Origin: Thermoleophilia bacterium SCSIO 60948
GTDB taxonomy: Bacteria > Actinomycetota > Thermoleophilia > Solirubrobacterales > 70-9
Reading direction: 5' to 3'
Assembly: GCA_021496505.1 (NCBI GenBank)
Contig: CP053031.1
Location: forward strand, 2,286,001-2,350,000
Length of the DNA stretch: 64,000 nucleotides
Below, piece by piece: positions 49,872 through 58,913 of the stretch (position 1 is the first letter of the stretch; the number at the start of each line of letters is the position of its first letter). The translations under genes and the position numbers were made by a program. The notes beneath the pieces are model-generated. The model was not told the DNA's origin. It was given only the letters and a program-made list of their open reading frames with translations, and ran no database searches.

Positions 49872-51452
49872 ATGGGACTCGGAGGTACGACGGAAGCAGG
49901 CGGCGCGGCGCCCGGCGCGGATCGCAGCCGCTGGGCGGCCCTCTACGTGCTCTGCGCCGGGATGCTGATGATCGTCCTCGACGCGACGATCGTGAACGTC
50001 GCGCTGCCCTCGATCCAGGCCGACCTCGGGTTCACCCAGTCGGGTCTCGCCTGGGTGGTCAACGGCTACCTGATCGCCTTCGGGGGCCTGCTCCTGCTGT
50101 CCGGGCGGCTCGGCGATCTGATCGGGCAGCGCAAGGTGTTCCTCGCCGGGCTCGGCGTCTTCACGCTGGCCTCACTCGTATGCGGACTCGCCGGCTCACA
50201 GGAGATGCTCGTCGTCGCGCGCTTCATCCAGGGCGTCGGAGGCGCGCTTGCCTCGGCCGTGATCCTCGGGATGATCGTGACGATGTTCCCGGAGCCTCGC
50301 GAGCAGGCGAAGGCGATCGGCGTCTACGGCTTCGTCGCCTCGGCGGGCGGCTCGATCGGACTGTTGCTCGGCGGCGTGCTGACCGAGGCGATCTCCTGGC
50401 ACTGGATCTTCATGATCAACGTCCCGATCGGAATCGGCGTCGCGTTCGCCGCGACCCGGCTGATCCCCGGCGGCGCCGGCATCGGCCTCTCGAAGGGCGC
50501 CGACGTCCCGGGCGCCGCGATGCTGACCGGCGGCCTGATGATCGGCGTCTACTCGATCCTCGGCGTGACCGAGAACGGCTGGGGCGCGACCTCGACGCTC
50601 GTCGGCGCCGCGGCCGCGATCGTCCTGGTCGCGGGCTTCGTCGTTCGCCAGGCGCGGATCGCACAGCCGCTGATGCCGCTGCGCTTGTTCGCCTCACGCA
50701 ACGTCTCAGGCGCGAACCTCGTCCAGATGCTCGTGGTCAGTGCGATGTTCGGGCTGTTCTTCCTCGGCGCGCTCTATCTCGGGCAGGTGCTCGGCTATGG
50801 CCCGCTCGAGGTCGGGCTGGCGTTCCTGCCATCGACCCTGGCCATGGGGGTCATGTCGCTGAAGCTCGCTGAGCCGTTGATGATGCGCTTCGGTTCGCGC
50901 GGGGTCCTGCTACCGAGCCTCGGGGCCTTCGCTGCCGGGCTGTTGCTGTTCGCCCGCACCCCGGTCGACGGCAGCTTCGTCGTCGACGTCCTGCCGGCGA
51001 CGCTCCTGATCGGCGCGGGCGCCGGCGCCAGCTTCCCGGCGCTGATGACGCTCGCGATGTCGGATGCACGGCCCGAGGACGCGGGCGTCGCCTCCGGGCT
51101 CGTCAACACGTCGATGCAGGTCGGCGGCGCGATCGGACTCGCGGTGCTCGCGACGCTGTCGGCGTCGCGGACCGAGGGCCTGGCGGCCGACGGGGAGGCT
51201 CCGCTCGTCGCCCTCAACTCCGGCTTCCACGTCGCCTACCTGGTCGGCGCGTCGCTGATGCTCGTCGCGGCGGCGATCGCCGTCTTCGTCATCCAGCCCT
51301 CCCCCGCTCCGGCGGGAGAGGGTGACGGGGAGACCGGCCCCGAAGAGGCGACCGAAGGTGGTTCCCCCGCGCTCGCCGAGCATGCGAGCTCGGCCGACGA
51401 CGCGCGCGGCTCGTCGCGTCGCGAGCCCGCCTACGCGGAGGGCTCGCGATGA
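49872..51452 (+). CDS. MFS drug efflux transporter, DHA2 (EmrB/QacA) family
   Basis: 526 residues with about fourteen membrane helices. Diagnostic motifs: MLMIVLDATIVNVALPSIQADLG in helix 1, LLSGRLGDLIGQRKVFL (motif A), VARFIQGVGGALASAVIL, and the motif C region ASAGGSIGLLLGGVLTEAISW. The hydrophilic C-terminal tail from about 470 is acidic and Ala/Gly/Glu-rich. It probably exports toxic hydrophobic compounds by proton antiport under its HxlR-SCP2 regulator. The hydrolase-like gene overlaps its stop by 4 nt. Confidence 0.93.
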   Translation: MGLGGTTEAGGAAPGADRSRWAALYVLCAGMLMIVLDATIVNVALPSIQADLGFTQSGLAWVVNGYLIAFGGLLLLSGRLGDLIGQRKVFLAGLGVFTLASLVCGLAGSQEMLVVARFIQGVGGALASAVILGMIVTMFPEPREQAKAIGVYGFVASAGGSIGLLLGGVLTEAISWHWIFMINVPIGIGVAFAATRLIPGGAGIGLSKGADVPGAAMLTGGLMIGVYSILGVTENGWGATSTLVGAAAAIVLVAGFVVRQARIAQPLMPLRLFASRNVSGANLVQMLVVSAMFGLFFLGALYLGQVLGYGPLEVGLAFLPSTLAMGVMSLKLAEPLMMRFGSRGVLLPSLGAFAAGLLLFARTPVDGSFVVDVLPATLLIGAGAGASFPALMTLAMSDARPEDAGVASGLVNTSMQVGGAIGLAVLATLSASRTEGLAADGEAPLVALNSGFHVAYLVGASLMLVAAAIAVFVIQPSPAPAGEGDGETGPEEATEGGSPALAEHASSADDARGSSRREPAYAEGSR

Positions 51453-52351
51453 CAGACGGCGGGGCGCGCATCGCGCGCTCGGGCGAGCGTCTCGTCGAAG
51501 CGAACGGCGCGGAGCACTGCGTCGAATGCTTCGGAGACGCCGCCGACCCGGCGCTGCTTCTGATCGGCAACACGATGCTTAGCTGGCCCGCCGAGCTCTG
51601 CGAGCTGCTCGCCGAGCAGGGACGCGTCGTGATCCGCTACGACCTCCGCGACACCGGGCGCTCGACCCGGGTCGATCCGTTCGCACCGGCCTACACGCTC
51701 CGCGATCTGGCCGCCGACGCCGCCGCGTTGCTCGACGCGCTCGGCGTCGAGTGCGCCGATGTCGCGGGGCTCGCTCCGGGCGGCTGGGTCGCGCAGATCC
51801 TGGCGCTCGACCACCCGGAGCGCGTGCGCTCGCTGACCCTCGTCGCGACGCGCCCGGTCGGCCCGGGCCCGGTCGACGAGGACCTCCCAGACCACTCGCC
51901 CGAGCTCATGCGCTGGTTCATGAGCGGCGGACAGCCGGATCTGTCGGACCGCGACGCGGCTCTCGACCACCTCACCGACGGAGCCGTGCGGATGGGCGGC
52001 CCGGCGGCCGACGAAGCGGAGGCGCGCCGGTTCGTGACCGACCTCTACGGACGCACCGAGGCCTCTCTGCCGCCGGGGCTGAACCCGACGGCGGCGCACC
52101 TGTCCGACCAGATGGCGATCGCGTTCTCCAGGCTCGACACGAAGCCGCGATGGCGCGAGCGTCTGGGGGAGATCGGCGTCCCGACCCTCGTCGTCCACGG
52201 CTCCGACGACCCGTTCTTCCCGCTCGGCAACGGCGAGGCGCTGGCGCGCGAGATCCCGGGAGCGCGGCTGCTCGTCATCGAGGGCGCCGGCAACTGGCCG
52301 CCGGCCCGCGCCCACGCCGAGCTGGCGGCGGCGGTGCCCCAGCCGGCCTAG
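51449..52351 (+). CDS. Alpha/beta-hydrolase-fold protein lacking the usual nucleophile (RdmC-like)
   Basis: 300 residues resembling the aclacinomycin methylesterase RdmC group. The nucleophile elbow, normally GLSMG, reads GLAPGG, so Ala109 sits where Ser is expected. The usual GMGHDLP near the C-terminus is GAGNWPP, with Asn282 in the His position (a His occurs seven residues later). The acid Asp in VVHGSDDPFFPL is kept. It is probably a non-catalytic binder or an enzyme with a rearranged site. It is translationally coupled to the DHA2 pump, suggesting a role with its substrate. Confidence 0.82.
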   Translation: MTDGGARIARSGERLVEANGAEHCVECFGDAADPALLLIGNTMLSWPAELCELLAEQGRVVIRYDLRDTGRSTRVDPFAPAYTLRDLAADAAALLDALGVECADVAGLAPGGWVAQILALDHPERVRSLTLVATRPVGPGPVDEDLPDHSPELMRWFMSGGQPDLSDRDAALDHLTDGAVRMGGPAADEAEARRFVTDLYGRTEASLPPGLNPTAAHLSDQMAIAFSRLDTKPRWRERLGEIGVPTLVVHGSDDPFFPLGNGEALAREIPGARLLVIEGAGNWPPARAHAELAAAVPQPA

Positions 52352-52857
52352 TTGGTCGCGGCGATCGTCCAGGTGAGGACGGTCGCGAAGCAGACCCAAG
52401 CCGCGTAGGGCGCGAGCATGAACGCCGCGGAGCGGTTGTGCGGCGCGATCAGCCGGATCAGGCCGGCGATCGTCGCGAGCAGGAACAGGATCTCGACCCC
52501 GGCCGCGACCGGCTGCTCGCCCTTGAAGAAGATCCACGTCCAGGCGACGTTGAGGACGAGGTTGGCGGCGAACAGGCCGACCACGAGCCGTCGCTTCGCG
52601 CCTGGGACGTCGCGCGTCGCGAGCGTCGCCGAGATCGCGATCAGGACGTAGAGGACCGTCCAGACGATCCCGAACGCGGCGCCGGGCGGCTGGAAGGCGG
52701 GCAGGTCGAGCGAGCGATACCAGGCGCTGTCGGTGTCGGACCCGAGCCCGCCGGCGATGGCGACCGCCGCCACGGCCGCTCCCCAGCCCGCCGCGATCGC
52801 GGCCGTCGATGCGGGTCGTCTGAGCGCCGTCGTACCCGCAGACATGTTCCCGCCCAT
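52348..52857 (-). CDS. TspO/MBR family protein
   Basis: 169 residues (ATG at 52857; 52845 is possible) with five membrane helices. Family motifs are WYRSLDLPAFQPPGAAFGIVW, YVLIAIS, and NLVLNVAWTWIFFKGEQP. TspO proteins bind porphyrins and affect tetrapyrrole handling or oxidative stress. The first loop contains the conserved W-x-P-P-like segment. The stop overlaps the convergent hydrolase gene by 4 nt. The gene is divergent from the monooxygenase gene with 58 bp between. Confidence 0.9.
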   Translation of the reverse strand: MGGNMSAGTTALRRPASTAAIAAGWGAAVAAVAIAGGLGSDTDSAWYRSLDLPAFQPPGAAFGIVWTVLYVLIAISATLATRDVPGAKRRLVVGLFAANLVLNVAWTWIFFKGEQPVAAGVEILFLLATIAGLIRLIAPHNRSAAFMLAPYAAWVCFATVLTWTIAATN

Positions 52858-52915
52858 ACCCGGTCGCTCCGTCGAAGCTCACACAGCGGATCGGCGCGGG
52901 CGTCATCATGAGCCC

Positions 52916-54466
52916 ATGACCGTCACCGATTCGAGGCTCGAAGACCGGACACCGACCGAGCTCGAGCACTTCGACGTGCTGATCGTCGGCGCCGGTATAT
53001 CCGGGATCGGCTGCGCCGCCCATCTGCGCGCGAAGCTCCCCCGCAAGTCGTTCGCGATCCTCGAGATGCGCGAATCGATCGGCGGCACCTGGGACCTCTT
53101 CCGCTATCCGGGGATCCGCTCGGACTCCGACATGCAGACGCTCGGCTACCGCTTCAAGCCGTGGACGGACGAGAAGGCGATCGCCGACGGTCCCTCGATC
53201 CTCGACTACCTGCGCGAGACGGCCGAGGAGTCTGGCGCCGCCGAGCGGATCCGCTTCGGACACCGCGTCGAGCGCGCATCGTGGTCGAGCGAAACCGCGA
53301 CGTGGACGGTCGAAGCGACTGTCCTCGAGACAGGCGAGACGGTCCGCGTGACCTGCGGGATCCTGTTCTCGGCCACCGGCTACTACAGCTACGACGAGCC
53401 CTACCGGCCCGAGTTCGAGGGCATCGACCGCTTCGAGGGCGAGCTCGTCCACCCGCAGTTCTGGCCCGAGGACCTCGACTACGACGGCAAGCGGGTCGTC
53501 GTCATCGGCAGCGGAGCGACCGCGGTGACGATCGTCCCCGCGATGGCCGAGCGCGCCGAGCACGTGACGATGCTGCAGCGCTCGCCGACCTACATCCTCG
53601 CCGTGCCGAGCGTCGACAGGCTCGACCTGCTGGCGCGGCGGGCGCTCGGCGAGAAGCTCGCCTACCGCGTCGTACGGTGGAAGAACATCCGCATGCAGGC
53701 GGCGATCTACAACGCCTGCCGTCGCTGGCCGCGGCTGATGCGCCGGGTGATCGCGAGGCTCCAGCGCCCGCTGCTGCCCGAGGGATACGAGCAGGACGTA
53801 CACCTCAATCCGCGCTACGACCCGTGGGACCAGCGCCTCTGCCTAGTACCCGACGCCGACCTCTTCGCCTCGCTCAGGAAGGGCACGTCGTCGATCGAGA
53901 CCGACACGATCGAGACGTTCACCGAGCGCGGGCTGAGGCTCGGGTCCGGCCGCGAGCTCGAGGCCGACGTCGTGATCACGGCGACGGGCCTCAACCTCAG
54001 GGTCTTCGGCGGAATCGACCTCGAGGTCGACGGCGAGCCAATCGACGTCGCCTCGTCCATGGCCTACCGCGCGATGATGCTCGAGGGCGTCCCGAACCAC
54101 GCCTTCGCGATCGGCTACACGAACGCCTCCTGGACGCTCAAGGTCGACCTCGTCTGCGACTGGCTCTGCCGCCTGATCGAAACGATGGATGCCAACGGCG
54201 ACGACTTCGTGGTGCCGCGAAACGACGACCCGTCGATCGAGCTCGAGCCGATCCTCGACTTCGAGGCGGGCTACGTCCTGCGCGCACTCGATCGGCTGCC
54301 GAAGAACGGATCGCGGGCGCCCTGGCGACTCGAGCAGCACTACCCCTCCGACGTCCAGACGCTGCGCCACGGGGAGATCGAGGGCGAGGGGCTCGTGTTC
54401 GGCCGTCGTGGCGAGAGCGCGACGGACGCGGCCGGCGAGGCGGAGCTCGCCGGCGCGACCGGCTGA
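52916..54466 (+). CDS. Flavin-containing monooxygenase, Baeyer-Villiger type
   Basis: 516 residues from the ATG at 52916. The FAD motif is GAGISGIG (residues 25-32) and the NADPH motif GSGATAVTI (198-206). Between them is the Baeyer-Villiger fingerprint FEGELVHPQFWP (173-184), matching F-x-G-x-x-x-H-x-x-x-W-P. A further conserved segment is RYPGIRSDSDMQTLGYRFKPW. It resembles EtaA/MymA-type enzymes that oxidise ketones, thioethers or thioamides. The phosphatase gene begins 8 bp after it. Confidence 0.92.
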   Translation: MTVTDSRLEDRTPTELEHFDVLIVGAGISGIGCAAHLRAKLPRKSFAILEMRESIGGTWDLFRYPGIRSDSDMQTLGYRFKPWTDEKAIADGPSILDYLRETAEESGAAERIRFGHRVERASWSSETATWTVEATVLETGETVRVTCGILFSATGYYSYDEPYRPEFEGIDRFEGELVHPQFWPEDLDYDGKRVVVIGSGATAVTIVPAMAERAEHVTMLQRSPTYILAVPSVDRLDLLARRALGEKLAYRVVRWKNIRMQAAIYNACRRWPRLMRRVIARLQRPLLPEGYEQDVHLNPRYDPWDQRLCLVPDADLFASLRKGTSSIETDTIETFTERGLRLGSGRELEADVVITATGLNLRVFGGIDLEVDGEPIDVASSMAYRAMMLEGVPNHAFAIGYTNASWTLKVDLVCDWLCRLIETMDANGDDFVVPRNDDPSIELEPILDFEAGYVLRALDRLPKNGSRAPWRLEQHYPSDVQTLRHGEIEGEGLVFGRRGESATDAAGEAELAGATG

Positions 54467-54474
54467 GCGCGAGC

Positions 54475-54972
54475 GTGGCCGAACCGACGCGGATCCTGTT
54501 CGTCTGCCTGGGCAACATCTGCCGCTCGCCGACGGCCGAGGCGGTGATGCGCTCGCGCGTCGACTCCGCCGGGCTCGCCGGCGAGGTCGAGGTCGATAGC
54601 GCCGGCACGGGTGACTGGCACGTCGGCCATCCGCCTGACGCGCGGGCGACGGCCGCCGGCTCGAACCGCGGCATCGACCTCGCCGGCGAGGCGCGCACGG
54701 TCGAGCCGGCCGACTTCGAGCGCTTCGACCGGATCGTCGCGATGGACTCGCAGAACCTGTCGGACCTCGAGCGGCTCGCACCCGACGACGCCGCGCTCGC
54801 GAAGCTCAGCCTGCTGCGCGACCACGACCCGCTCGCCGTCGAGTCGGGAGAGCGCGACGTGCCGGACCCCTATTACGGCGGCGACGACGGATTCGAGCAC
54901 GTCCTCGATGTCGTCGAGCGCGGCTGCGACGGGCTGCTGCGCGGCCTCGGGACGGAGCCGGCCGAGCGTTGA
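54475..54972 (+). CDS. Low-molecular-weight protein tyrosine phosphatase
   Basis: 165 residues from a GTG at 54475. The P-loop is CLGNICRS with nucleophile Cys11 and Arg17; the general acid Asp lies in VPDPYYGGDDGFEHV. The DSAGTGDWHVGHPPD segment is also typical. It would dephosphorylate phosphotyrosine or arginine-phosphate proteins. The TTG of the next gene overlaps its stop, so the two are coupled. It is part of a three-gene run with the monooxygenase. Confidence 0.92.
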   Translation: MAEPTRILFVCLGNICRSPTAEAVMRSRVDSAGLAGEVEVDSAGTGDWHVGHPPDARATAAGSNRGIDLAGEARTVEPADFERFDRIVAMDSQNLSDLERLAPDDAALAKLSLLRDHDPLAVESGERDVPDPYYGGDDGFEHVLDVVERGCDGLLRGLGTEPAER

Positions 54973-55850
54973 GCGCCCCCGAGCCCGCCGCGCGGGCGCT
55001 CGGTGTCGAGGTCGTGGGCTCGCGCCGGGTCGGCGGCGGCGACATCAACGACGCCTGGCGGCTCGAGCTCGCCGACGGGCGCGCCGCGTTCCTGAAATCG
55101 CGCCGTGGTGCGCGCGCCGGTGAATACGAGCTCGAGGCGGCCGGGCTGGCCTGGCTCGCCGAGCCCGGCGGAGTCGCGGTGCCCGAGGTGATCGCGGTGG
55201 TCGAGGACGCCGAGCATCCTGGTCTCGTTCTCGAGTGGGTCGAGCCCGGGGCTGCCGACGGCGGTGCCGAGGCCGAGCTCGGTCGCGGGCTCGCGCTGAC
55301 GCACACCGCCGGAGCGAAGCGGTTCGGCGCAATGCCGCCGGGGGCGCCGCGGGTCGGGCTGCGGTTCGGCGGAGTCGAGGTCGTCGACGGGCCGGACGAC
55401 CCAGACGCACCGTGGTCGGCGCACTACGCGGCGCGGCTCGACGCGCTGCGCCGCGAGGCGCTCGACGCGGCGCGGGTCGACGCGAGCTGCGGCCGTGCGA
55501 TCGACGCCGTGATCGCGAACCTCGACGAGCTGGCCGGACCCCCCGAACCCCCGGCGCGGATCCACGGCGATCTGTGGAGCGGCAACGTCCACCCCGCCGC
55601 CGACGGGACCATCCGGCTCATCGACCCCGCCGCGCACGGCGCCCACCGCGAGCTCGACCTCGCGATGCTGGAGCTCTTCGGACGGATCCCGCCCGCGATG
55701 CTGCACGCCTACGAGGAGGTGGAACCGCTCGCCGACGGATGGCGGGAGCGGGTCGCGCTCTGGCAGATCCAGCCGCTGCTCGTCCACGCGATCCTGTTCG
55801 GCGGCAGCTACGGCGCCGCGGCCGAGCGCGCGGCGCGGCGCTACGTCTGA
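54969..55850 (+). CDS. Fructosamine kinase family protein
   Basis: 293 residues from a TTG at 54969 that overlaps the phosphatase stop (TTGA). The APH-like kinase fold shows VGGGDINDAWRLELADGRAAFLK (ATP-binding Lys), the catalytic loop HGDLWSGNVH and metal-binding IDPAAHGAHRELDLAM. Fructosamine kinases phosphorylate ketosamines on glycated proteins so that the sugar is lost. Pairing with an LMW phosphatase is common in bacteria: such phosphatases can act as fructosamine- or ribulosamine-phosphate partners. This pairing is the main clue to function. Confidence 0.9.
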   Translation: MSAPEPAARALGVEVVGSRRVGGGDINDAWRLELADGRAAFLKSRRGARAGEYELEAAGLAWLAEPGGVAVPEVIAVVEDAEHPGLVLEWVEPGAADGGAEAELGRGLALTHTAGAKRFGAMPPGAPRVGLRFGGVEVVDGPDDPDAPWSAHYAARLDALRREALDAARVDASCGRAIDAVIANLDELAGPPEPPARIHGDLWSGNVHPAADGTIRLIDPAAHGAHRELDLAMLELFGRIPPAMLHAYEEVEPLADGWRERVALWQIQPLLVHAILFGGSYGAAAERAARRYV

Positions 55851-55900
55851 CCCGGTGGGACTCCGCCGCGAGCTGGTGCCGAGATCGTAATCTCGCGCGC

Positions 55901-56824
55901 ATGACCGAGACCGGGACCGCAGAGACAGAGACCTTCGAGCGCCACGACGTCGAGTTCGAGTCCGGTGGCGAGCGTTGCGCCGCCTGGCTCTACCTGCCGG
56001 GCGGCAACGGACCCCACCCCGCGATCGTGCTGGGCCACGGGCTCGGCGCCACCCGCGAGATGCGACTCGACGCCTACGCGGAGAGGTTCGCCGCGGCCGG
56101 CTACGCCTGTCTCGTCTTCGACTACCGCCACTTCGGCGACTCCGGCGGCGAGCCGCGCGGCCTGCTGTCGATCCGGCGCGAGCTTGCGGACTGGCGCGCG
56201 GCGATCGCGTACGCGCGCACGCGACGCGAGCTCGACGCCGATCGCATCGTCGCGTGGGGCTCATCGTTCGGCGGCGGTCACGTGTTCCGGATCGCATCCG
56301 AGGACGATCGGCTCGCGGCGGCGATCGCGCAGAACCCGTTCGCCGATGGCATCGCCTCGCTTCGCGTGATGAGTCCGAAGACGTTGCTCAAACTCCAGCT
56401 GCCGGCGATCCGTGACGCCGTGGCCGCGATCACCGGCCGCCCACCCGTCCGCGTTCCGACGTCGGGGCCTCCCGGCTCCGCGGCCCTGCTTACCGCGCCC
56501 GATTCCGCTCCCGGGGTCCGGCGGCTGATCGACGCCACGGGCCACGACGCCGACGACGAGGTCGCCGCGAGGTTCGCGCTCGTCGTCGCCGGCTACCGCC
56601 CCGGACGCCGCGCGAGCAAGATCCGCTGCCCGATCCTGATCTGCGCGTGCGATCGCGACACGATCACGCCCGCCTCCGCGGCGATACGTCTCGGCTCGAG
56701 GGCCGGGAGAGCCCAGATCAGGACGTATCCGGTCGAGCACTTCGACATCTACTTCGACGAGGCCTTCGAGAGCACGATCGCCGATCAGATCGCCTTCCTC
56801 GAACGCGTCGTCCCGGTGCGCTGA
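55901..56824 (+). CDS. Alpha/beta-hydrolase
   Basis: 307 residues from the ATG at 55901. Expected active-site parts are all present: VLGHGLGATREMRLDAYAE (oxyanion region), nucleophile Ser in VAWGSSFGGGHVF, acid in ICACDRDTITP and base His in YPVEHFDIYF. Its overall pattern is like dienelactone-hydrolase/acyltransferase-type enzymes. The substrate is unknown. It is 50 bp after the kinase gene and ends at a stem-loop. Confidence 0.85.
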   Translation: MTETGTAETETFERHDVEFESGGERCAAWLYLPGGNGPHPAIVLGHGLGATREMRLDAYAERFAAAGYACLVFDYRHFGDSGGEPRGLLSIRRELADWRAAIAYARTRRELDADRIVAWGSSFGGGHVFRIASEDDRLAAAIAQNPFADGIASLRVMSPKTLLKLQLPAIRDAVAAITGRPPVRVPTSGPPGSAALLTAPDSAPGVRRLIDATGHDADDEVAARFALVVAGYRPGRRASKIRCPILICACDRDTITPASAAIRLGSRAGRAQIRTYPVEHFDIYFDEAFESTIADQIAFLERVVPVR

Positions 56825-56841
56825 ACCGCGCCGGCGAGATC

Positions 56842-56894
56842 GGCGGTGTGCCGGGCGACCCGCTGCGGGGGCCGCCCGACTCCCAGCCACCGCC
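56842..56894. terminator. Stem-loop downstream of hydrolase gene
   Basis: GGCGGTG pairs with CACCGCC (56888-56894) and CGGGCG with CGCCCG (56873-56878), giving two stacked stems with a bulge. It begins 18 bp after the hydrolase stop. Confidence 0.5.
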
Positions 56895-56991
56895 GTAAGT
56901 CGTAAACCCCTGCCTAGCCGACCGCGGCCGAACAAACCGTCTTTCGCTCGGGAGCCTTGGATCGTTCGGCAAATAGCGCGAAACGAGAGGC

Positions 56992-57011
56992 CGCTCGGCG
57001 GCCGCCGAGCG
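56992..57011. terminator. 20-bp perfect palindrome next to the convergent hydrolase stop
   Basis: CGCTCGGCGG followed directly by CCGCCGAGCG, one base beyond the stop of the minus-strand hydrolase gene. A strong hairpin with an essentially absent loop, or a cruciform; likely ends the minus-strand transcript. Confidence 0.5.
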
Positions 57012-57012
57012 C

Positions 57013-57642
57013 TCAGTCGCCGGCGGCGAGGTCTGCGATCCAGCGCTCGATCGCCCTGGCCAGCCCGCCCGAGTCGCTCTTCAGCCCGTGATCGCCGGCG
57101 ATCCGCACGACGGTCCGCGCGAGCCGCCGGTTCGAGCGCGGAACGCCGAAGCGGTCGCCCCGGCCTTGGACGACCAGGACCGGCAGGCCCGCGGCGTCGA
57201 GCTCGGCTTGACGGCTGACGCCCTTCGGCGTGATCAGTGGGAAGGCGAGGCAGAGCACGCCGATCGCGTCCACCTCCGTCGCGGTTCGGCACGCGACCCG
57301 CGCGCCCGAGGAGCGCCCGCCGCAGACGAGACGCGCCTCAGCGAGCCCGCCGGTGCGAAGCGCCGTGAGTGTCGCGACCCAGGCTTCGTCGAGGTGCTCG
57401 GAGGGTGGTGCGCTTCGCCGCCCGAGCACGCGGTAGGGCTGCTCGACGAGCGCGACCGACCAGCCCGCCTCGAGCGCGACGCGCCGGGCGATCTGGAGGT
57501 CGGGGGCGCCGACCGATCCGCCGGCGCCGTGACCGAGAACGAGGGCCGCGCGCGAACCCGCGGTCAGCGCGAGATGCGCGCGCGAGACACCACGCGGCGT
57601 CTCGACCTCGAGCGTGCTCTCGACGGCTTCGGTGCGGGGCAT
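57013..57642 (-). CDS. Alpha/beta-hydrolase, KANL3/TEX30-like
   Basis: 209 residues. The N-terminus reads ETPRGVSRAHLALTAGSRAA then VLGHGAGGSVGAPDL, typical of the KANL3/TEX30-like group (related to dienelactone hydrolases). The nucleophile region is LVCGGRSSGARVAC (Ser), the acid VVQGRGDRFGVP and the base His in VRIAGDHGLKSD. The substrate is unknown. It is divergent from the Rieske oxygenase gene with 62 bp between starts. Confidence 0.87.
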   Translation of the reverse strand: MPRTEAVESTLEVETPRGVSRAHLALTAGSRAALVLGHGAGGSVGAPDLQIARRVALEAGWSVALVEQPYRVLGRRSAPPSEHLDEAWVATLTALRTGGLAEARLVCGGRSSGARVACRTATEVDAIGVLCLAFPLITPKGVSRQAELDAAGLPVLVVQGRGDRFGVPRSNRRLARTVVRIAGDHGLKSDSGGLARAIERWIADLAAGD

Positions 57643-57704
57643 CGCCCGATCCTCGCAGCCTCGACCGGTAGTGTGTTCGGGCCGCCGCGCAAGCCGCGGC
57701 GACG

Positions 57705-58913
57705 ATGACGATCAGCCAAGCCGCGCCCGACGACACCAGCCGCAGACCGCCGACGCGGACCCTCCCTCCGACCGCCTACACCGACCCCGAGCTCTACGCC
57801 GACGAGCTGCGCGAGGTCTTCGATCGCAGCTGGCAGCTCGCCGGTCACGTCTCCGAGCTCGAGGCACCGGGCAGCTACGTGACGGTTCAGGTCGGCGAGG
57901 AGCCGGTCGCGGTGATCCGCGGCCACGACGGCGAGCTGCGCGCGCTCTCGAACGTCTGCCGCCACCGCGCGTCGCTGATCCTCGAGGGCTCAGGGATCTG
58001 TCGCAAGGTGATGCGCTGCCCGTACCACGCCTGGACCTATCGGCTTGACGGCCGGCTCGCAGCCGCTCCGTCGGCGCGCGGCTTCAACGACTTCGACCCG
58101 GAGACCGTGCGGCTGCCGCGCTTCCGCGTCGAGGTGATCGGCGGGCTCGTCTGGGCCTGCGCCGACGACTCGGCGCCGCCGCTGCGCGAGCTTCTCGGAC
58201 CGGTGGCCGAGTTCATCGACGGACTCGGCCTCGAGAACCTCGTCGTGCTCGAACGCGAGGGCACCAATGCCGCGTCAGGCGAGAACCGCCAGGTCGAGGA
58301 CTACGACGAGAACTGGAAGATCCTCGCCGACAACTACCTCGAGGACTACCACGTGCCGATCGCCCACCCGGCGCTGGTCAGGCTGCTCGACGTCAAGCAG
58401 ACCGACGGCGACCGCGGCCGCTGGGCGGAATGGTCGTCGCTGCCGATGCGAGACAAGCCGTCGAAGGTCGAGGCCGAACGCCGCTACCAGGAGCTGGCGC
58501 GGCGCATGCCGGGGCTGCCGGAGCGCTTCGAGCGCCGCTGGGGTCACATGTGCGTCTGGCCGGCGACCTTCTTCGAGATCTATCCCCACCACGTCGACAC
58601 CTGGCAGCTCGAGCCGCTCGGCCTCGGCCGGACCCGGGCGCGAACCATGACGCTCGTCCACCCCGAGGCGACCGAGCTCGACCGCGAGGCGATCCGGCTC
58701 TGTCACGAGCTTCAGTCCGACGTCATGGCCGAGGACATCGAGATCACGACCCGCGTCCAGAAGGGGATCCGCGCTCCGAGCTACGAGGCGGGGATCCTCA
58801 ACGACGAGTGGGAGCCTTCGGTGATCGCCTTCCAGACGAACCTGCGCGATCTGCTGCCGCGGATCGCCGAGCTCGAGCGCGAGGTCGCCGAGCGACTCGC
58901 CGCTCGTGGCTGA
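57705..58913 (+). CDS. Rieske non-heme iron oxygenase, alpha subunit
   Basis: 402 residues. Rieske ligands are Cys85, His87, Cys105 and His108 (CRH, 17 residues, CPYH). The mononuclear iron site has His216 and His221 in DNYLEDYHVPIAH and an Asp late in the protein (VMAEDIEIT). It would hydroxylate or demethylate an aromatic or quaternary amine substrate with electrons from a separate reductase, which is not encoded nearby. Similar proteins include choline/carnitine and aromatic oxygenases. The next gene overlaps it by 8 nt. Confidence 0.92.
   Translation: MTISQAAPDDTSRRPPTRTLPPTAYTDPELYADELREVFDRSWQLAGHVSELEAPGSYVTVQVGEEPVAVIRGHDGELRALSNVCRHRASLILEGSGICRKVMRCPYHAWTYRLDGRLAAAPSARGFNDFDPETVRLPRFRVEVIGGLVWACADDSAPPLRELLGPVAEFIDGLGLENLVVLEREGTNAASGENRQVEDYDENWKILADNYLEDYHVPIAHPALVRLLDVKQTDGDRGRWAEWSSLPMRDKPSKVEAERRYQELARRMPGLPERFERRWGHMCVWPATFFEIYPHHVDTWQLEPLGLGRTRARTMTLVHPEATELDREAIRLCHELQSDVMAEDIEITTRVQKGIRAPSYEAGILNDEWEPSVIAFQTNLRDLLPRIAELEREVAERLAARG

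Noticed and set aside
51431-53803. Minus-strand open frame of 790 codons
   Set aside because: Antisense to the hydrolase-like gene and the Baeyer-Villiger monooxygenase; shadow frame that also crosses TspO in another phase.
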